Origin: Borrelia persica No12
GTDB taxonomy: Bacteria; Spirochaetota; Spirochaetia; Borreliales; Borreliaceae
Assembly: GCF_000500045.1 (NCBI RefSeq)
Contig: NZ_AYOT01000146.1
Span: 248,001 to 312,000, forward strand
DNA length: 64,000 bases
Reading direction: 5' to 3'
Part shown: in pieces, positions 48,135-58,830 of the stretch
Layout of the letters: the number at the start of each line of letters is the position of its first letter
Numbering within the stretch: position 1 is the stretch's first letter
The notes under the pieces: generated by a model
The model's database searches: none
Seen by the model: only the letters and a program-made list of their open reading frames with translations
What the model was told of the DNA's origin: nothing
Translations under genes and position numbers: made by a program

Positions 48135-49052
48135 ATGTTAAAAAATACAAATAATTTTCTTACAAAGATCAATCTTCAGCCTCAAATGACAAATCTTGCC
48201 AATTACACAACTTATAAAATAGGAGGTATTTCTAAATTATTCTTAGCTCCCAAAACAATCAAAGATGCAGAACACATATTTAAAACAGCAATAGAAGAAA
48301 AAGTCAAAATATTTATCTTAGGAGGAGGTTCAAATCTGCTAATAAATGATGAGGGAGAAATTGATTTTCCCATTATTTATACTGGAAATCTAAATAAAAT
48401 TGAAATACAAGACAATCAAATTACTGCAGAATGTGGAACCAAGTTTAACGATCTATGTAATTTTGCACTACAAAACGAATTAAGTGGATTAGAATTTATA
48501 TATGGACTTCCTGGAACACTTGGAGGTGCAATTTGGATGAATGCCAGATGTTTTGGAAGTGAAATTTCTGAAATATTAGATAAAATTGTTTTTGTTGATG
48601 AGAATGGAAATCTTATATGCAAAAAATTTGATAAAAATGAGTTTGCATACAAAATTTCGCCCTTTCAAAATCGACATACTGTAATATTAAAAGCAACGCT
48701 AAATTTGAAGAGAGGTAATAAAAAACACATTGCAGAAATCATGAACCGGAATAAGCAAACTAGAATAGATAAAGGACATTACCTATTTCCAAGTAGTGGA
48801 AGCACATTTAAAAATAACAAAAATTTTTTGAAACCCACTGGACAAATAATTGAAGAATGCAATTTAAAAGGACTTCAAAGTGGAGGAGCAACAGTATCAC
48901 ATTACCATGGCAATTTTATTATTAACAATAATAATGCCAGCGCTCAAAATGTCAAAACCCTTATTGACAGAGTAAAAACCATAGTCAAAATAAACACAGG
49001 ATTGTTACTTGAAGAAGAAGTACTATACATAGGATTTGATGACAAAAAATAA
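48135..49052 (+). CDS. murB: UDP-N-acetylenolpyruvoylglucosamine reductase
   Basis: A 305-residue flavoenzyme that reduces UDP-GlcNAc-enolpyruvate to UDP-MurNAc with NADPH. The FAD-binding signature is YKIGG near residue 31, then LGGGSNLLINDEG. The type II active-site features are YGLPGTLGGAIWMNAR and the serine in PSSGSTFKN, with the terminal EEEV glutamate. It supplies a peptidoglycan precursor in the cytoplasm. The ribosome site is weak; a second possible start is the Met at residue 18 just before the FAD domain. The stop is two bases from the convergent chemoreceptor gene and no terminator is seen between them. Confidence 0.95.
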   Translation: MLKNTNNFLTKINLQPQMTNLANYTTYKIGGISKLFLAPKTIKDAEHIFKTAIEEKVKIFILGGGSNLLINDEGEIDFPIIYTGNLNKIEIQDNQITAECGTKFNDLCNFALQNELSGLEFIYGLPGTLGGAIWMNARCFGSEISEILDKIVFVDENGNLICKKFDKNEFAYKISPFQNRHTVILKATLNLKRGNKKHIAEIMNRNKQTRIDKGHYLFPSSGSTFKNNKNFLKPTGQIIEECNLKGLQSGGATVSHYHGNFIINNNNASAQNVKTLIDRVKTIVKINTGLLLEEEVLYIGFDDKK

Positions 49053-49053
49053 A

Positions 49054-51252
49054 TTATATATCCCCAAATTCGCTAATTATATCCTCAATAACATTTTTCA
49101 TCTTGGCAACCTTTTCCCTGCACTCATTAACCAAAATTATATGTTCACGCAAAGGTTCTAATGCATCAAAACTCATTTTAGAAACTTCAAATTCACTCAA
49201 ATCACTATTTAAATTATGAAACTTACCACTAACAACAAAATAACTATTAAATATCTCTTTACACATATTCTTAGCGTCTTTAATCCTAATATCATGAGAT
49301 AAATAGTGCTCTTTAAATTCAGCTATTTCTTTTACATGTTTAGCAAGAGTAACACTAATTCTCTCATGCTGCATAGAATTATTATTAATATTACCCTGAA
49401 TATCAATAAAATCTTTATAAATAGAATCAATTCCTGAACTTATAACTGAAATAATATTATTAACCTTTTTAAGCTCATCTTTAATGGTTGTAGAATACTT
49501 GCCAGAATTAATAGCAAGTTTTCTAATTTCTTCTGCAACAACAGAAAAGCTTTTACCAGCATCCCCTGCTTTAGCTGCTTCAATAGCTGCATTCATTGCA
49601 AGCATATTAGTCTGAGCTGATATTAATACTAAAAGCTTATTTGCACTTTGAAGATTATTAGTTTGAGATAAAAGTTCAGAAAAATTTTTATTTACATTTT
49701 CAAAAACAGAATTAAGTTCAACAACTTTATCCTTTACACTATCAATACTTGTAGAGTTTAACATTACAACTTTATTAAAAACTTCTAAATTTTTATCTAT
49801 TCCATAAAAAGCATTAGTATTCTCTTCAAATCTACAAGAAATGTCTAATATATTTTTATTATGCTCAGTAATTGGATTAGATATTGATTCAAAATCTTTT
49901 GAAATATTCATGATTGATTTTTCAAATTTAGAAAAAGCATCCCCTATTCCATCATAAGTAGCAAGACTATTACGTACCCTCTCCATGTTTTCTTCTGGTA
50001 TACTCATTTCAGTTAGGTAATGTCTCAATTTTTGTACATAAGATTTAACATTATCAATGATATTATTAGTCTTGAAAAACAAATTTTCAAATTCAGCATT
50101 AATATGAGAAAAAATAAAAGACTTATATCCAACTTCTAAAGGAGAATCAAAATTTAAAATATCTTCTCTCCCCTTTTTATGCTCCATTAACACTTTAAAA
50201 TCTCTAAAAAAGGGCAAAATAAAACCATTAAAGAGATAAAATACGATAAGATAAGCAAAAAATATAAAGCCTAAGAAAAATATTGCATTTGACTGAAATT
50301 GAAAAGGAATATAATTCATATTAAGAACAATACCCTGCACTCCATGCCCAGAAATCTGAGAAGTACTCAAAACATAAGAAGAGGTATCATGCGTTAAAAT
50401 CTCTTTAGAAAGATTAGGATTATCTTTAACACGTTCTATCACACTACTAAGCACACTATTTGCATAATTTTCTGAAAAATTTTTAATATGCAAATCATCA
50501 AAATTTAACAATAAAGGCTGAAACTCTCTATCAACCATAAAAAACTCATAATTTTTATTGCTAAACTTAAGATAAGAACTAAATTGATTTGAAATATCAA
50601 TAAACACATTGTCAAAACAAACAAAAAAACAGATTATACCTAATACCACATGATTATCATTAGTAACTGGCATACTTACAACAGAATAAAGCTTATTTTT
50701 AACTCTCTTATAACCTGAATAATATACATTACTCCCCTTTACAGGTACAGAATAAATTGGATTCTCAATAATGTTATTTATATCTAAGAATGAAAAATTT
50801 TTATTTGAAATTAAAACATTCTTTTCAACAGGAATATAAAAAACACCCTCTAAAGAATCAGCCTCAAGGGGAATATGTTGAAAAATTTTGCTTACAGCAT
50901 TAAATCCTTTAGAACTCAAAAAAAGAGCAATACTCGTGTTTAAATCCATAAATCTTAAATCAATGCTTGAAACAAAATTATTTGACACCTCAAGCAGTAC
51001 ATTCAAAACATTATTATCATGAATTAAATTTTTTAAAACATTAACAGCAGCATCATATTTTTTCTTTATTTGAAAATTCACATTACGTGAAAAAAGTTTA
51101 AAATCAGTATCAACACGATCCAAATATGCATTTTTATAATTCAAATAAGCTTGACTTAAAAACACAAAACTAAAGCAAATAAAAATAAAAAGTATCAAAC
51201 AGAGAAATAATCTAATATTTTTTATTTTAACATTTACCAAATTTTCATTCAT
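49054..51252 (-). CDS. mcp5: Methyl-accepting chemotaxis protein (Mcp5-like)
   Basis: A chemoreceptor of 732 residues from the ATG at 51252, which has GGAGA at a suitable distance; the ATG nine bases upstream sits too close to that site. A first membrane span (about 15-35), a large periplasmic sensor (about 36-325) and a second span (about 326-348) precede a cytoplasmic signalling domain. The hairpin tip is [20 protein letters not shown], followed by [15 protein letters not shown] domain is hard to discern after the second span, unlike in the neighbouring receptor. It probably couples to CheA/CheW. The ligand is unknown. It is divergent from the other chemoreceptor gene. Confidence 0.93.
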   Translation of the reverse strand: MNENLVNVKIKNIRLFLCLILFIFICFSFVFLSQAYLNYKNAYLDRVDTDFKLFSRNVNFQIKKKYDAAVNVLKNLIHDNNVLNVLLEVSNNFVSSIDLRFMDLNTSIALFLSSKGFNAVSKIFQHIPLEADSLEGVFYIPVEKNVLISNKNFSFLDINNIIENPIYSVPVKGSNVYYSGYKRVKNKLYSVVSMPVTNDNHVVLGIICFFVCFDNVFIDISNQFSSYLKFSNKNYEFFMVDREFQPLLLNFDDLHIKNFSENYANSVLSSVIERVKDNPNLSKEILTHDTSSYVLSTSQISGHGVQGIVLNMNYIPFQFQSNAIFFLGFIFFAYLIVFYLFNGFILPFFRDFKVLMEHKKGREDILNFDSPLEVGYKSFIFSHINAEFENLFFKTNNIIDNVKSYVQKLRHYLTEMSIPEENMERVRNSLATYDGIGDAFSKFEKSIMNISKDFESISNPITEHNKNILDISCRFEENTNAFYGIDKNLEVFNKVVMLNSTSIDSVKDKVVELNSVFENVNKNFSELLSQTNNLQSANKLLVLISAQTNMLAMNAAIEAAKAGDAGKSFSVVAEEIRKLAINSGKYSTTIKDELKKVNNIISVISSGIDSIYKDFIDIQGNINNNSMQHERISVTLAKHVKEIAEFKEHYLSHDIRIKDAKNMCKEIFNSYFVVSGKFHNLNSDLSEFEVSKMSFDALEPLREHIILVNECREKVAKMKNVIEDIISEFGDI

Positions 51253-51451
51253 AAAAGACATTCTCCAAAATTTAATCCCTAAAAATAAAGTTTCAAGCTA
51301 CAATAACGAATTATAGTATAATATAAATAATTAATAAATATTCAAAAAAATATACATTTACTATCTAATATTATGTATATAATTATATAATAAAACATAT
51401 ATAATACTATGTTAGTTAAGACATTTTGTAAAAAGTTTTGTGAGGCCTTAA

Positions 51452-53668
51452 ATGAAAAGAAATCATTCCAGTTCCACTCTCTTTTATAAATTTAATATTG
51501 TCATCGTAATTTACACAATAATTATTGCAATGACTATTTTTATATTACTAGATCGCGGATATAGAAAAATACTAACAAAAGAACTTCAAAATTTTACAAA
51601 ATTTGTCAATAACATAATGATCAAAAGTTTCTCTAGAGATACAAGAAACATGTTAATAGCTATTGACAACTTTGCAAAATATCACAATCAAAATATAAAC
51701 AAACCAAAAAATGAACGTTTCAAAAATATAATATCTCTTGAAGAGTTAAATGCATTCCCATCATATATAAAAATATTAGAATACGCAGATAAAAACGGAA
51801 AAATATTGTATTCAAGTGATGCGAGAAGACTTAATACTTACATAAGCTTACAAGAAATTGAAACGGCAAACAAAACAAACGGTTATCATACACTTACACT
51901 AAACCAAGATCTAATAATAATAAATAACAGATACTACATACCAATGTTATATCAACTTCCTCAACAAGAACAAAATGATCTATATGAAACAAACAATGAA
52001 AACATAAAATCAAAACAAGACATAAGAATAGATCATACTGGATACATTGTTTTGTATGTAGACATACTAGAACAAATTAAACAACTAAGAAACAATATAT
52101 TTATGCTATTAGAGAGATCCCTACTAGATAAAAGCAATCACCACAAAAGCTCCCACTACTTTAATATATATGCAATTAACAATCAAGGAGACGTTTTTGG
52201 TGACAAAGACGAAGATACACTCAAGCCCATCAAATTATCAATCAATAATCTACTTAAAAACAACACAAACATGACAACTCCATTACTTAATGCAATAACT
52301 CAAAGAAAAAGCAACTATAATATTAGTCATAATAACAACATAATATCTATAACAAGACTTACATCTTCATCTTGGTATTTGGCAATACAAATGAATCATA
52401 ACAATATATTTTCAAACGAACTTCACAACATCAAATTAATGTCAATATCAATAATAATCTTACTTGTAATAATATTCATATTAATTATGATAATTACAAT
52501 CAGGAAACTAATAATATCAAAAATAGAAAAACTCAATGATATTATTCCAAAAGTTAAAGAAGGGGATTTAACTGTTAAAATTAGCTCGCAAGGAAAAGAT
52601 TCAATCAGTGCAACCATAAATCACTTTGGATATTTCATTGAAAACTTAAAAAATGTAATAAATTCACTACAAGGCAGGGTAAAACTGTTAAAAGATAATG
52701 GTGATTTACTATTTAACGAAATAAATAAAGCCTATGATACAATAACAAACTCAAATAAATATATAGAAAAAACACAGGGAGAAATCGAAAAACAAGTTGA
52801 ATTTATATCAAATACAACAAATACAATCGAAAACTTGTCTAAAAACATTGCATCACTTGACAACTCAATTGAAACCCAGGCTGCAAGTGTTGAAGAATCA
52901 TCTTCAGCCATTGAAGAAATGATAGGAAGCATACAATCAGTTACAGAAATAACACAAAAAGCTGCAAAAAGCACAGAAGAACTTAAAGCCTTTTCTGATG
53001 ATGGAAGAAAAAAACAAGAAGAAATTATCATGCAAATTAAAGATATTTATAAAAATTCAACAAGACTACAAGAAGCCAATGCATTAATATCGTCTATTGC
53101 TAGTCAAACAAACTTATTATCCATGAATGCCGCTATTGAGGCATCTCATGCTGGAGAAGCTGGCAAAGGTTTTGCAATTGTCGCAGAAGAGATAAAAGAC
53201 CTTGCAGAACAAGTAACTTCACAATCAGAATCAGTTGCAGCATCAATAAATGAAATAATGGACTCCATCAATCAAACAGTAAAAACATCAGAACTAACAA
53301 ATAAGGCTTTCAATCAAATATTTAATTCAATAAATCTAGTGGTCCAAGTTATAGAAGAAATAAATCATACCATGCAAGAACAATCAATTGGTAGCCAAGA
53401 AATTTTAAAAGCTCTAAACACAATGAGAGAAATAACATATGAAGTAAAAATAGGCTCAAATGAAATGTTTAGAGGAAATAAAGAAATAATCAATACAGTA
53501 TCTGTCTTAGAAGAAATTAATATTACTGTTTCAAACTCAATGAAAGGACTCAAAGAAGAGATCAAAAAACTAATAGAAGCCATTGAAAGCATTAAAACCT
53601 TTGGAACAACAAACTCAAATCATATTACAGAAATCAGCACAGATACAAATCAATTTAAAACAAAATAA
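51452..53668 (+). CDS. mcp4: Methyl-accepting chemotaxis protein (Mcp4-like)
   Basis: A 738-residue chemoreceptor with two membrane spans (about 12-32 and 330-350), a periplasmic sensor with a possible PAS/Cache fold between them, a HAMP domain right after the second span ([20 protein letters not shown] region) and a cytoplasmic coiled coil. The hairpin tip [20 protein letters not shown] and the following [11 protein letters not shown] are canonical. Glutamine/glutamate pairs suitable for methylation and CheD deamidation occur in the coiled coil. It starts behind GAGG and leads into two downstream genes on the same strand with a 15-base gap. Confidence 0.95.
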   Translation: MKRNHSSSTLFYKFNIVIVIYTIIIAMTIFILLDRGYRKILTKELQNFTKFVNNIMIKSFSRDTRNMLIAIDNFAKYHNQNINKPKNERFKNIISLEELNAFPSYIKILEYADKNGKILYSSDARRLNTYISLQEIETANKTNGYHTLTLNQDLIIINNRYYIPMLYQLPQQEQNDLYETNNENIKSKQDIRIDHTGYIVLYVDILEQIKQLRNNIFMLLERSLLDKSNHHKSSHYFNIYAINNQGDVFGDKDEDTLKPIKLSINNLLKNNTNMTTPLLNAITQRKSNYNISHNNNIISITRLTSSSWYLAIQMNHNNIFSNELHNIKLMSISIIILLVIIFILIMIITIRKLIISKIEKLNDIIPKVKEGDLTVKISSQGKDSISATINHFGYFIENLKNVINSLQGRVKLLKDNGDLLFNEINKAYDTITNSNKYIEKTQGEIEKQVEFISNTTNTIENLSKNIASLDNSIETQAASVEESSSAIEEMIGSIQSVTEITQKAAKSTEELKAFSDDGRKKQEEIIMQIKDIYKNSTRLQEANALISSIASQTNLLSMNAAIEASHAGEAGKGFAIVAEEIKDLAEQVTSQSESVAASINEIMDSINQTVKTSELTNKAFNQIFNSINLVVQVIEEINHTMQEQSIGSQEILKALNTMREITYEVKIGSNEMFRGNKEIINTVSVLEEINITVSNSMKGLKEEIKKLIEAIESIKTFGTTNSNHITEISTDTNQFKTK

Positions 53669-53683
53669 CTTAAGGTAAATCTT

Positions 53684-54286
53684 ATGAATGATGACAAAAC
53701 ATTTTATATAACAGATAAATATTTAAAAACATCCTTAATGTTATTTCCAATCTTTGCATACACAAAGAATTTCTTAGAAGGAATCATAATATCAATCTGG
53801 ATATCTCTATGCATTCTAGCTCCAGCAATGCTTATTCAAAAAATCGAAATGTTTATGCAAAAAACAAAATTTCAAAATCAAATATTAGGAATTTACTTAT
53901 TAATAATAGGATTTATCATAGGGTTAACTTACCCATTTATGCAATATCTAACTCCCATTCTTTATGAAGATTTGCGATTTTCAATTCCCATTTTAACAGT
54001 TATAATAATCTCCTTTCATAAAAATGAACCTTTTAAATCAGTAAACATATGGCAATACTCCAAACTACCCATAATAATATTCATATCACTAAGCATAATA
54101 ATTTCACTATTTAGAGAAATACTTAACACTGGTAGTTTACAATTCTTTAATATGAAACTTACAATCATTCAAAATTACAATATAACAAAAATACCAGCTT
54201 ATAGTTCAAATATTTTTTTAATAACATCTTTAATCTTTCTATCGATTAACACATTAATAAACATTAAAGGAAAAAAGAATGATTAA
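53684..54286 (+). CDS. Membrane protein resembling RnfE/NqrD, lacking metal cysteines
   Basis: A 200-residue protein with about six membrane segments. By eye it aligns end to end with the RnfE/NqrD family: [11 protein letters not shown] matches the LLGLCPLLAVT region, [17 protein letters not shown] matches LYQSLGIFIPLIVTNC, and [11 protein letters not shown] (residues 142-152) matches LREIIGNGTL. Both iron-binding cysteines of that family are replaced, by Phe21 and Ile108. No other Rnf or Nqr gene is in the window, so an electron-transfer role is doubtful; a retained membrane scaffold or transport function is possible. It starts behind AAGGT, 15 bases after mcp4, and overlaps argS by eight bases. 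Matches BB0595 in position. Confidence 0.7.
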   Translation: MNDDKTFYITDKYLKTSLMLFPIFAYTKNFLEGIIISIWISLCILAPAMLIQKIEMFMQKTKFQNQILGIYLLIIGFIIGLTYPFMQYLTPILYEDLRFSIPILTVIIISFHKNEPFKSVNIWQYSKLPIIIFISLSIIISLFREILNTGSLQFFNMKLTIIQNYNITKIPAYSSNIFLITSLIFLSINTLINIKGKKND

Positions 54287-56036
54287 GAGAATAAAAAAAG
54301 ATCTAGAAGATAAAATTAACAAAACAATAAAAGAACTTGCATCAAGATCAAACATTAAATTAGACAAAATAAATGTAATAATGCAAAAACCCCCAAAAAG
54401 TGAAATGGGAGATTTGTCAATATTAATATTTGAATTTAGCAAAATACTAAAATTAAGCATACCCATAATAGCCCAAGAGATAATAAAACACATTGAAAAT
54501 GAATACAAAATTACACCAATGGGACCTTATTTAAACATAAAATTTAATAGAAAAGAATATATTAAACATACAATCAATAAGGTCAACACAGAAAAAGAAA
54601 ATTATGGAAATAATAACTTACTTCAAAATAAAAAGATCATAATAGAATTCTCATCACCAAATACAAACAAACCATTACACGTAGGACATCTTAGAAACGA
54701 CATTATTGGAGAAAGCTTATCAAGAATATTAAAAGCTTCTGGTAGTCAGGTAACAAAAATAAATCTCATAAATGATAGGGGAACACATATTTGCAAATCA
54801 ATGCTTGCTTACAAAAAATTTGGGAATAATATAACCCCCAAGCTTGCACTAAAGAAGGGCGATCATTTAATTGGTGACTTTTATGTAAAATACAATGAAT
54901 ATGCCAGTCAAAATAATGAAATTGCAGAAAATGAAATACAGCAACTACTATGTCAATGGGAACAAGGAGATGAAGAGACAGTTCAACTTTGGAGACAATT
55001 AAACGAATGGGCAATTGACGGAATTAAAGAAACATATAAGATTACAAACATAACATTTGACAAAATCTATCTTGAAAGTGAAATATTTAAGCTTGGAAAA
55101 GAAGTTATACTTAAAGGACTAGAAAAAGGCTTATGCTATAAGAGAGAAGATGGAGCAATATGTATCAACATACCTACAGAAACAAGTGAAACAAACAATC
55201 AAAATTTCAAACAAAAAGTACTATTAAGATCTAATGGCACATCTATTTATCTAACTCAAGATTTGGGAAACATAGTAGCCAGAAAAAATGAATTTGATTT
55301 CGATGAAATGATTTATGTAGTTGGAAGTGAACAAATCCATCATTTTAAAACCTTATTTTACGTAGCAGATCAATTAGGAATTACCAAAGAAAACAATTTA
55401 GTACACTTATCATATGGAATGGTAAATTTACCCGAAGGCAAAATGAAATCAAGAGAAGGAAATATAATTGATGCTGATAATTTAATTCATGATTTAAGCA
55501 AATCAACTATACAAGAACTTAACAAAAGATATGAAGATGAACAAGATTTGCAAAAACTTGCACTAAATATATCACTAGGAGCCATTCACTATTATCTACT
55601 AAAAACAGCAATACACAAAGATATATTATTTAATAAAAAAGAAAGTTTATCATTTACAGGAAATTCAGGTCCATATATTCAATATGTAGGAGCAAGAATC
55701 AATAGCATACTTGAAAAATATAATGATTTAAATTTACCCAAAGAAAATATTCATTTTGATTTACTAGTAAACGAAAATGAATGGGAAATAATTAAAATCA
55801 TCTCTGAACTTGAAGAACATATAATTAAAGCGGCAAAGGATCGAAATCCTTCAGTAATAGCTAATTACTCCTATTTACTTGCAAAAAACTTTAGCATGTA
55901 CTACCAAGACACAAAAATAATAGACAAAAATAACATCAAGCTCACACATGCAAGAATTGATTTATCAAAAGCAGTGTTACAAACAATAAAAAACTGTATG
56001 TATTTACTCAATATACCTTACATGAAAAAAATGTAA
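54279..56036 (+). CDS. argS: Arginyl-tRNA synthetase
   Basis: A 585-residue class I synthetase. The HIGH motif is [10 protein letters not shown] (about residue 132-141) and the KMSKS equivalent is GKMKSREGN, a form common in ArgRS. The N-terminal Add-1 domain covers about 1-110 and the DALR-type anticodon-binding domain starts around 470 ([12 protein letters not shown]). It charges tRNA-Arg and needs the tRNA for amino-acid activation. The AAAGGA ribosome site lies inside the preceding gene, so the two are coupled. The gene is convergent with the acyl-CoA ligase, 25 bases apart. Confidence 0.97.
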   Translation: MIKRIKKDLEDKINKTIKELASRSNIKLDKINVIMQKPPKSEMGDLSILIFEFSKILKLSIPIIAQEIIKHIENEYKITPMGPYLNIKFNRKEYIKHTINKVNTEKENYGNNNLLQNKKIIIEFSSPNTNKPLHVGHLRNDIIGESLSRILKASGSQVTKINLINDRGTHICKSMLAYKKFGNNITPKLALKKGDHLIGDFYVKYNEYASQNNEIAENEIQQLLCQWEQGDEETVQLWRQLNEWAIDGIKETYKITNITFDKIYLESEIFKLGKEVILKGLEKGLCYKREDGAICINIPTETSETNNQNFKQKVLLRSNGTSIYLTQDLGNIVARKNEFDFDEMIYVVGSEQIHHFKTLFYVADQLGITKENNLVHLSYGMVNLPEGKMKSREGNIIDADNLIHDLSKSTIQELNKRYEDEQDLQKLALNISLGAIHYYLLKTAIHKDILFNKKESLSFTGNSGPYIQYVGARINSILEKYNDLNLPKENIHFDLLVNENEWEIIKIISELEEHIIKAAKDRNPSVIANYSYLLAKNFSMYYQDTKIIDKNNIKLTHARIDLSKAVLQTIKNCMYLLNIPYMKKM

Positions 56037-56061
56037 ATTGGACAAATTTCAATACACTAAA

Positions 56062-57993
56062 TCATAATGATTCAAAATCATCCTTGTTAAATATAGACAT
56101 TATCTTCTTATTGTATTTCTCAAATATATAATATCTCTTAAGTTTAAGAGTATTGGTAAGCTCATCACCAACAACAAAAGCATCCTTTAATAAAACAAAT
56201 CCAACAATTCTCTCAAAAATTTTAAACCCAGACTTAACATTAACTATATCTGATATACATTTAGAATAAAATTTATTAACAAGCTCATTTGATAATAAAT
56301 CATCAATAGAAGAAAATGCTATTCCACTAGAATTGGCCCATTTCTCAAGAACTTCAAAATTAGGTACAATAATAGCCCCTAAAAATTTCTGATCTTGCCC
56401 AACAACAACAACATTTTCAATAAACATAGATTTTGATAAAGCTCTCTCAATATGTTCAGGTTCAATATTCTCTCCACCCCTTAGCACAATTGTATCTTTA
56501 CTTCTTCCAACAATTGAAATTTCATTATTAATTGTTGCACAAACCAAATCACCTGTTTTAAACCAACCATCTCTTGTTAAAACTTCTCTTGTCGTAGTTT
56601 CATCTTTAAAATAACCACTCATAACCTGTGGAGATTTTATCCAAAGTTCACCTTTTTCACCTGGTGGCAAAGCATTTCCATTCTGATCAACTACCTTATA
56701 TTCAATATCTGGAAACAAAGGTCCAACAGTATTTGCAACAGGACACTTAAGACGCCTTACGCTCAAAACGGGTCCCGTTTCTGTAAGACCATAACCTTCA
56801 AGAACAACAATACCCACAGCTTTAAAAAAATAATCAACATAATCTATTAAAGCTCCCCCACCAGAAATGCCAAATTCAAATCTTTTTCCAAGTGCTTTCC
56901 TTATCTTTCTGAAAATCAAAATGTCTCCTAAAAATTTAAAAGGAAAAATCAAAATTAAGCCCAAAAGACACATAATTTTTATAAAAAATAAAACTAAAAA
57001 GTTTGTCTCCCTATAAACAGGAACAAGTCCCAAAAACCTTTCCTTAAGCTTTACATAAAAAATTCCCACTTTTAAGAAAAAATTAAATAAAATTTTTTTA
57101 AAAAACGATTCTGATACTCTTTTAATAATACCAGCTCTTATTCCTTCCCATATTCTTGGCACAGAAATAATTGCATGGGGATTTAAAGCTGCAAAATCTT
57201 TAAGCAAAATAGGTCCTATAGGCTTTGAATAAGCAATTGCCATACCATTAAGAGTAACAATATATTCGCAAGTCCTCTCAAATGAATGCCAAAGAGGAAG
57301 AATAGATATCATTGTGTGACCTGGTTCAAGTGCTGGCAAATAATCATTAATTCTATCTATTTGAAAAATGAAAGATTCATGACGAAGCATAACACCTTTT
57401 GGAAACCCTGTTGTTCCTGAGGTATATATTATAGTAGCTATATCCTTACCAGAAACTTTCTCAAGTTCAAGGTCAAACATTTTGGGATTATCTTTTAAAT
57501 AATCATATCCCAAATTCAATAATTTTTTATAAGAAATTATTGTAATATCTCCCAATTTATCTTCATAAAGCTTATCATCATCAATAATCACAACATGTTT
57601 AACAAATTTAAGTTCATGTTTTTTAGCAATGATTTTTTGAAGCTGCTTAGCATTCTCTACAAAGACAAAACTCGATTCAGAATGATTAATAACATAAGCC
57701 AATTCATCCTCAGACGAATCATTCCCTCTTGGAACATCAATACAACCCAAACTCATAACAGCAATATCAATGATTATCCATTCTCTTCTTGAATCAGAAA
57801 CAAGGGCCACCTTATCTCCTTTCCTCATTCCATAATGCAAAAGACCAGAACCAATACCCTTAACTTCATTCCAAAAATCAAAATATATTTGCCTCTTAAA
57901 ATCTCCAGAATCATTCTCTTTATAAATAAAAATATCAAGATCGCCATAAAGCCCTATAATTTCCTTAAAACGCTTAGGAACAGTATCTAGCAT
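56062..57993 (-). CDS. Long-chain fatty acid-CoA ligase
   Basis: An adenylate-forming enzyme of 643 residues. The start at 57993 is fixed by a perfect AAGGAGG six bases before the ATG; a further ATG at 58014 precedes that site. The AMP-binding P-loop is IIYTSGTTGFPKG, the second motif YGLTETGP, and the third GDLVCATINNE with GRSKDTIVLRGGENIEP. A hydrophobic insert around residues 310-345 could tie it to the membrane. Borrelia cannot make fatty acids and must activate imported ones for phospholipid and lipoprotein synthesis. It follows the CPBP protease gene closely and its start lies within that gene's 3' neighbourhood. Confidence 0.93.
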   Translation of the reverse strand: MLDTVPKRFKEIIGLYGDLDIFIYKENDSGDFKRQIYFDFWNEVKGIGSGLLHYGMRKGDKVALVSDSRREWIIIDIAVMSLGCIDVPRGNDSSEDELAYVINHSESSFVFVENAKQLQKIIAKKHELKFVKHVVIIDDDKLYEDKLGDITIISYKKLLNLGYDYLKDNPKMFDLELEKVSGKDIATIIYTSGTTGFPKGVMLRHESFIFQIDRINDYLPALEPGHTMISILPLWHSFERTCEYIVTLNGMAIAYSKPIGPILLKDFAALNPHAIISVPRIWEGIRAGIIKRVSESFFKKILFNFFLKVGIFYVKLKERFLGLVPVYRETNFLVLFFIKIMCLLGLILIFPFKFLGDILIFRKIRKALGKRFEFGISGGGALIDYVDYFFKAVGIVVLEGYGLTETGPVLSVRRLKCPVANTVGPLFPDIEYKVVDQNGNALPPGEKGELWIKSPQVMSGYFKDETTTREVLTRDGWFKTGDLVCATINNEISIVGRSKDTIVLRGGENIEPEHIERALSKSMFIENVVVVGQDQKFLGAIIVPNFEVLEKWANSSGIAFSSIDDLLSNELVNKFYSKCISDIVNVKSGFKIFERIVGFVLLKDAFVVGDELTNTLKLKRYYIFEKYNKKIMSIFNKDDFESL

Positions 57994-58003
57994 AAAATCC
58001 TCC

Positions 58004-58729
58004 TTATGAAACATCTTCTAAATAATTTGACAAAAAAAGTAACAAACTAACAAAGTTATTATAAAAACTATGGACAAAAATTGAATAATATACATTCTTA
58101 TATCTTAAACATATAAAAGAAAAAAATACCCCAAATATTAAAGATACAAAAAACCCTATAAATCCATAATAATAATGGCCACAAGCAAAAATAACACTAC
58201 TAAGCAAACCTGCAATTAAAGAAGAAATTCTCATCTGTTTAAATTTAGTAATAAAAAAAGATCTAAAAAACAATTCTTCAACTCCTCCTACAAAAAAAGA
58301 AGTAATAAACATCAAACAAAGCGCATTAATACTACTTATTTTCCACCTAAAACCAGAACTATCCATCTCCATCAAAGATATTAGTGACTTTGAAAACAAA
58401 AATGCAAAAAGCAAATACAAAACAATTAACACAACAAAAATACAAACAATCAACTTAACAAAAATTAAAAATGCTCGCCAAACAAAGACAAACTGAAATT
58501 TTGGAATACAAAATTCATCCCTAAAATTATAAGAACATGTTAACCTGGCAAAATGCACAATAAAAATAATTTTAAAAGAACCATATAGCCAATAAGAATA
58601 ATGATTGTTATTAAAATTCCAAAAATCAACATCGACATTTTTAAAAGGAAAAACAAAAGTCAATATAAAATAAGACAATAGAAGTTCCAAAAAAGCATAC
58701 TTTACAGGATATTTATTCAACAATGTCAT
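58004..58729 (-). CDS. CPBP family intramembrane metalloprotease
   Basis: A 241-residue protein with about seven membrane spans. The CPBP (CAAX protease/Abi, Rce1-like) motifs are complete: GGVEELFFRSF supplies EExxxR (around residue 145-160), FACGHYYYG gives the second motif His, and VHSFYNNF gives the third with His and Asn. Bacterial members cut membrane peptides in signalling, protein maturation or bacteriocin immunity; the substrate here is unknown. Its stop lies just before the acyl-CoA ligase start, so the two are likely one transcript. The upstream neighbour is divergent. Confidence 0.88.
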   Translation of the reverse strand: MTLLNKYPVKYAFLELLLSYFILTFVFPFKNVDVDFWNFNNNHYSYWLYGSFKIIFIVHFARLTCSYNFRDEFCIPKFQFVFVWRAFLIFVKLIVCIFVVLIVLYLLFAFLFSKSLISLMEMDSSGFRWKISSINALCLMFITSFFVGGVEELFFRSFFITKFKQMRISSLIAGLLSSVIFACGHYYYGFIGFFVSLIFGVFFSFICLRYKNVYYSIFVHSFYNNFVSLLLFLSNYLEDVS

Positions 58730-58830
58730 GATAAATTATAGATATATAAATACAAGATTGTCAAACTTTAAATAATTAATACAAAAATGATCTGATATCA
58801 TTAAAATATACTTTCAAAAAGAGATTTTTA

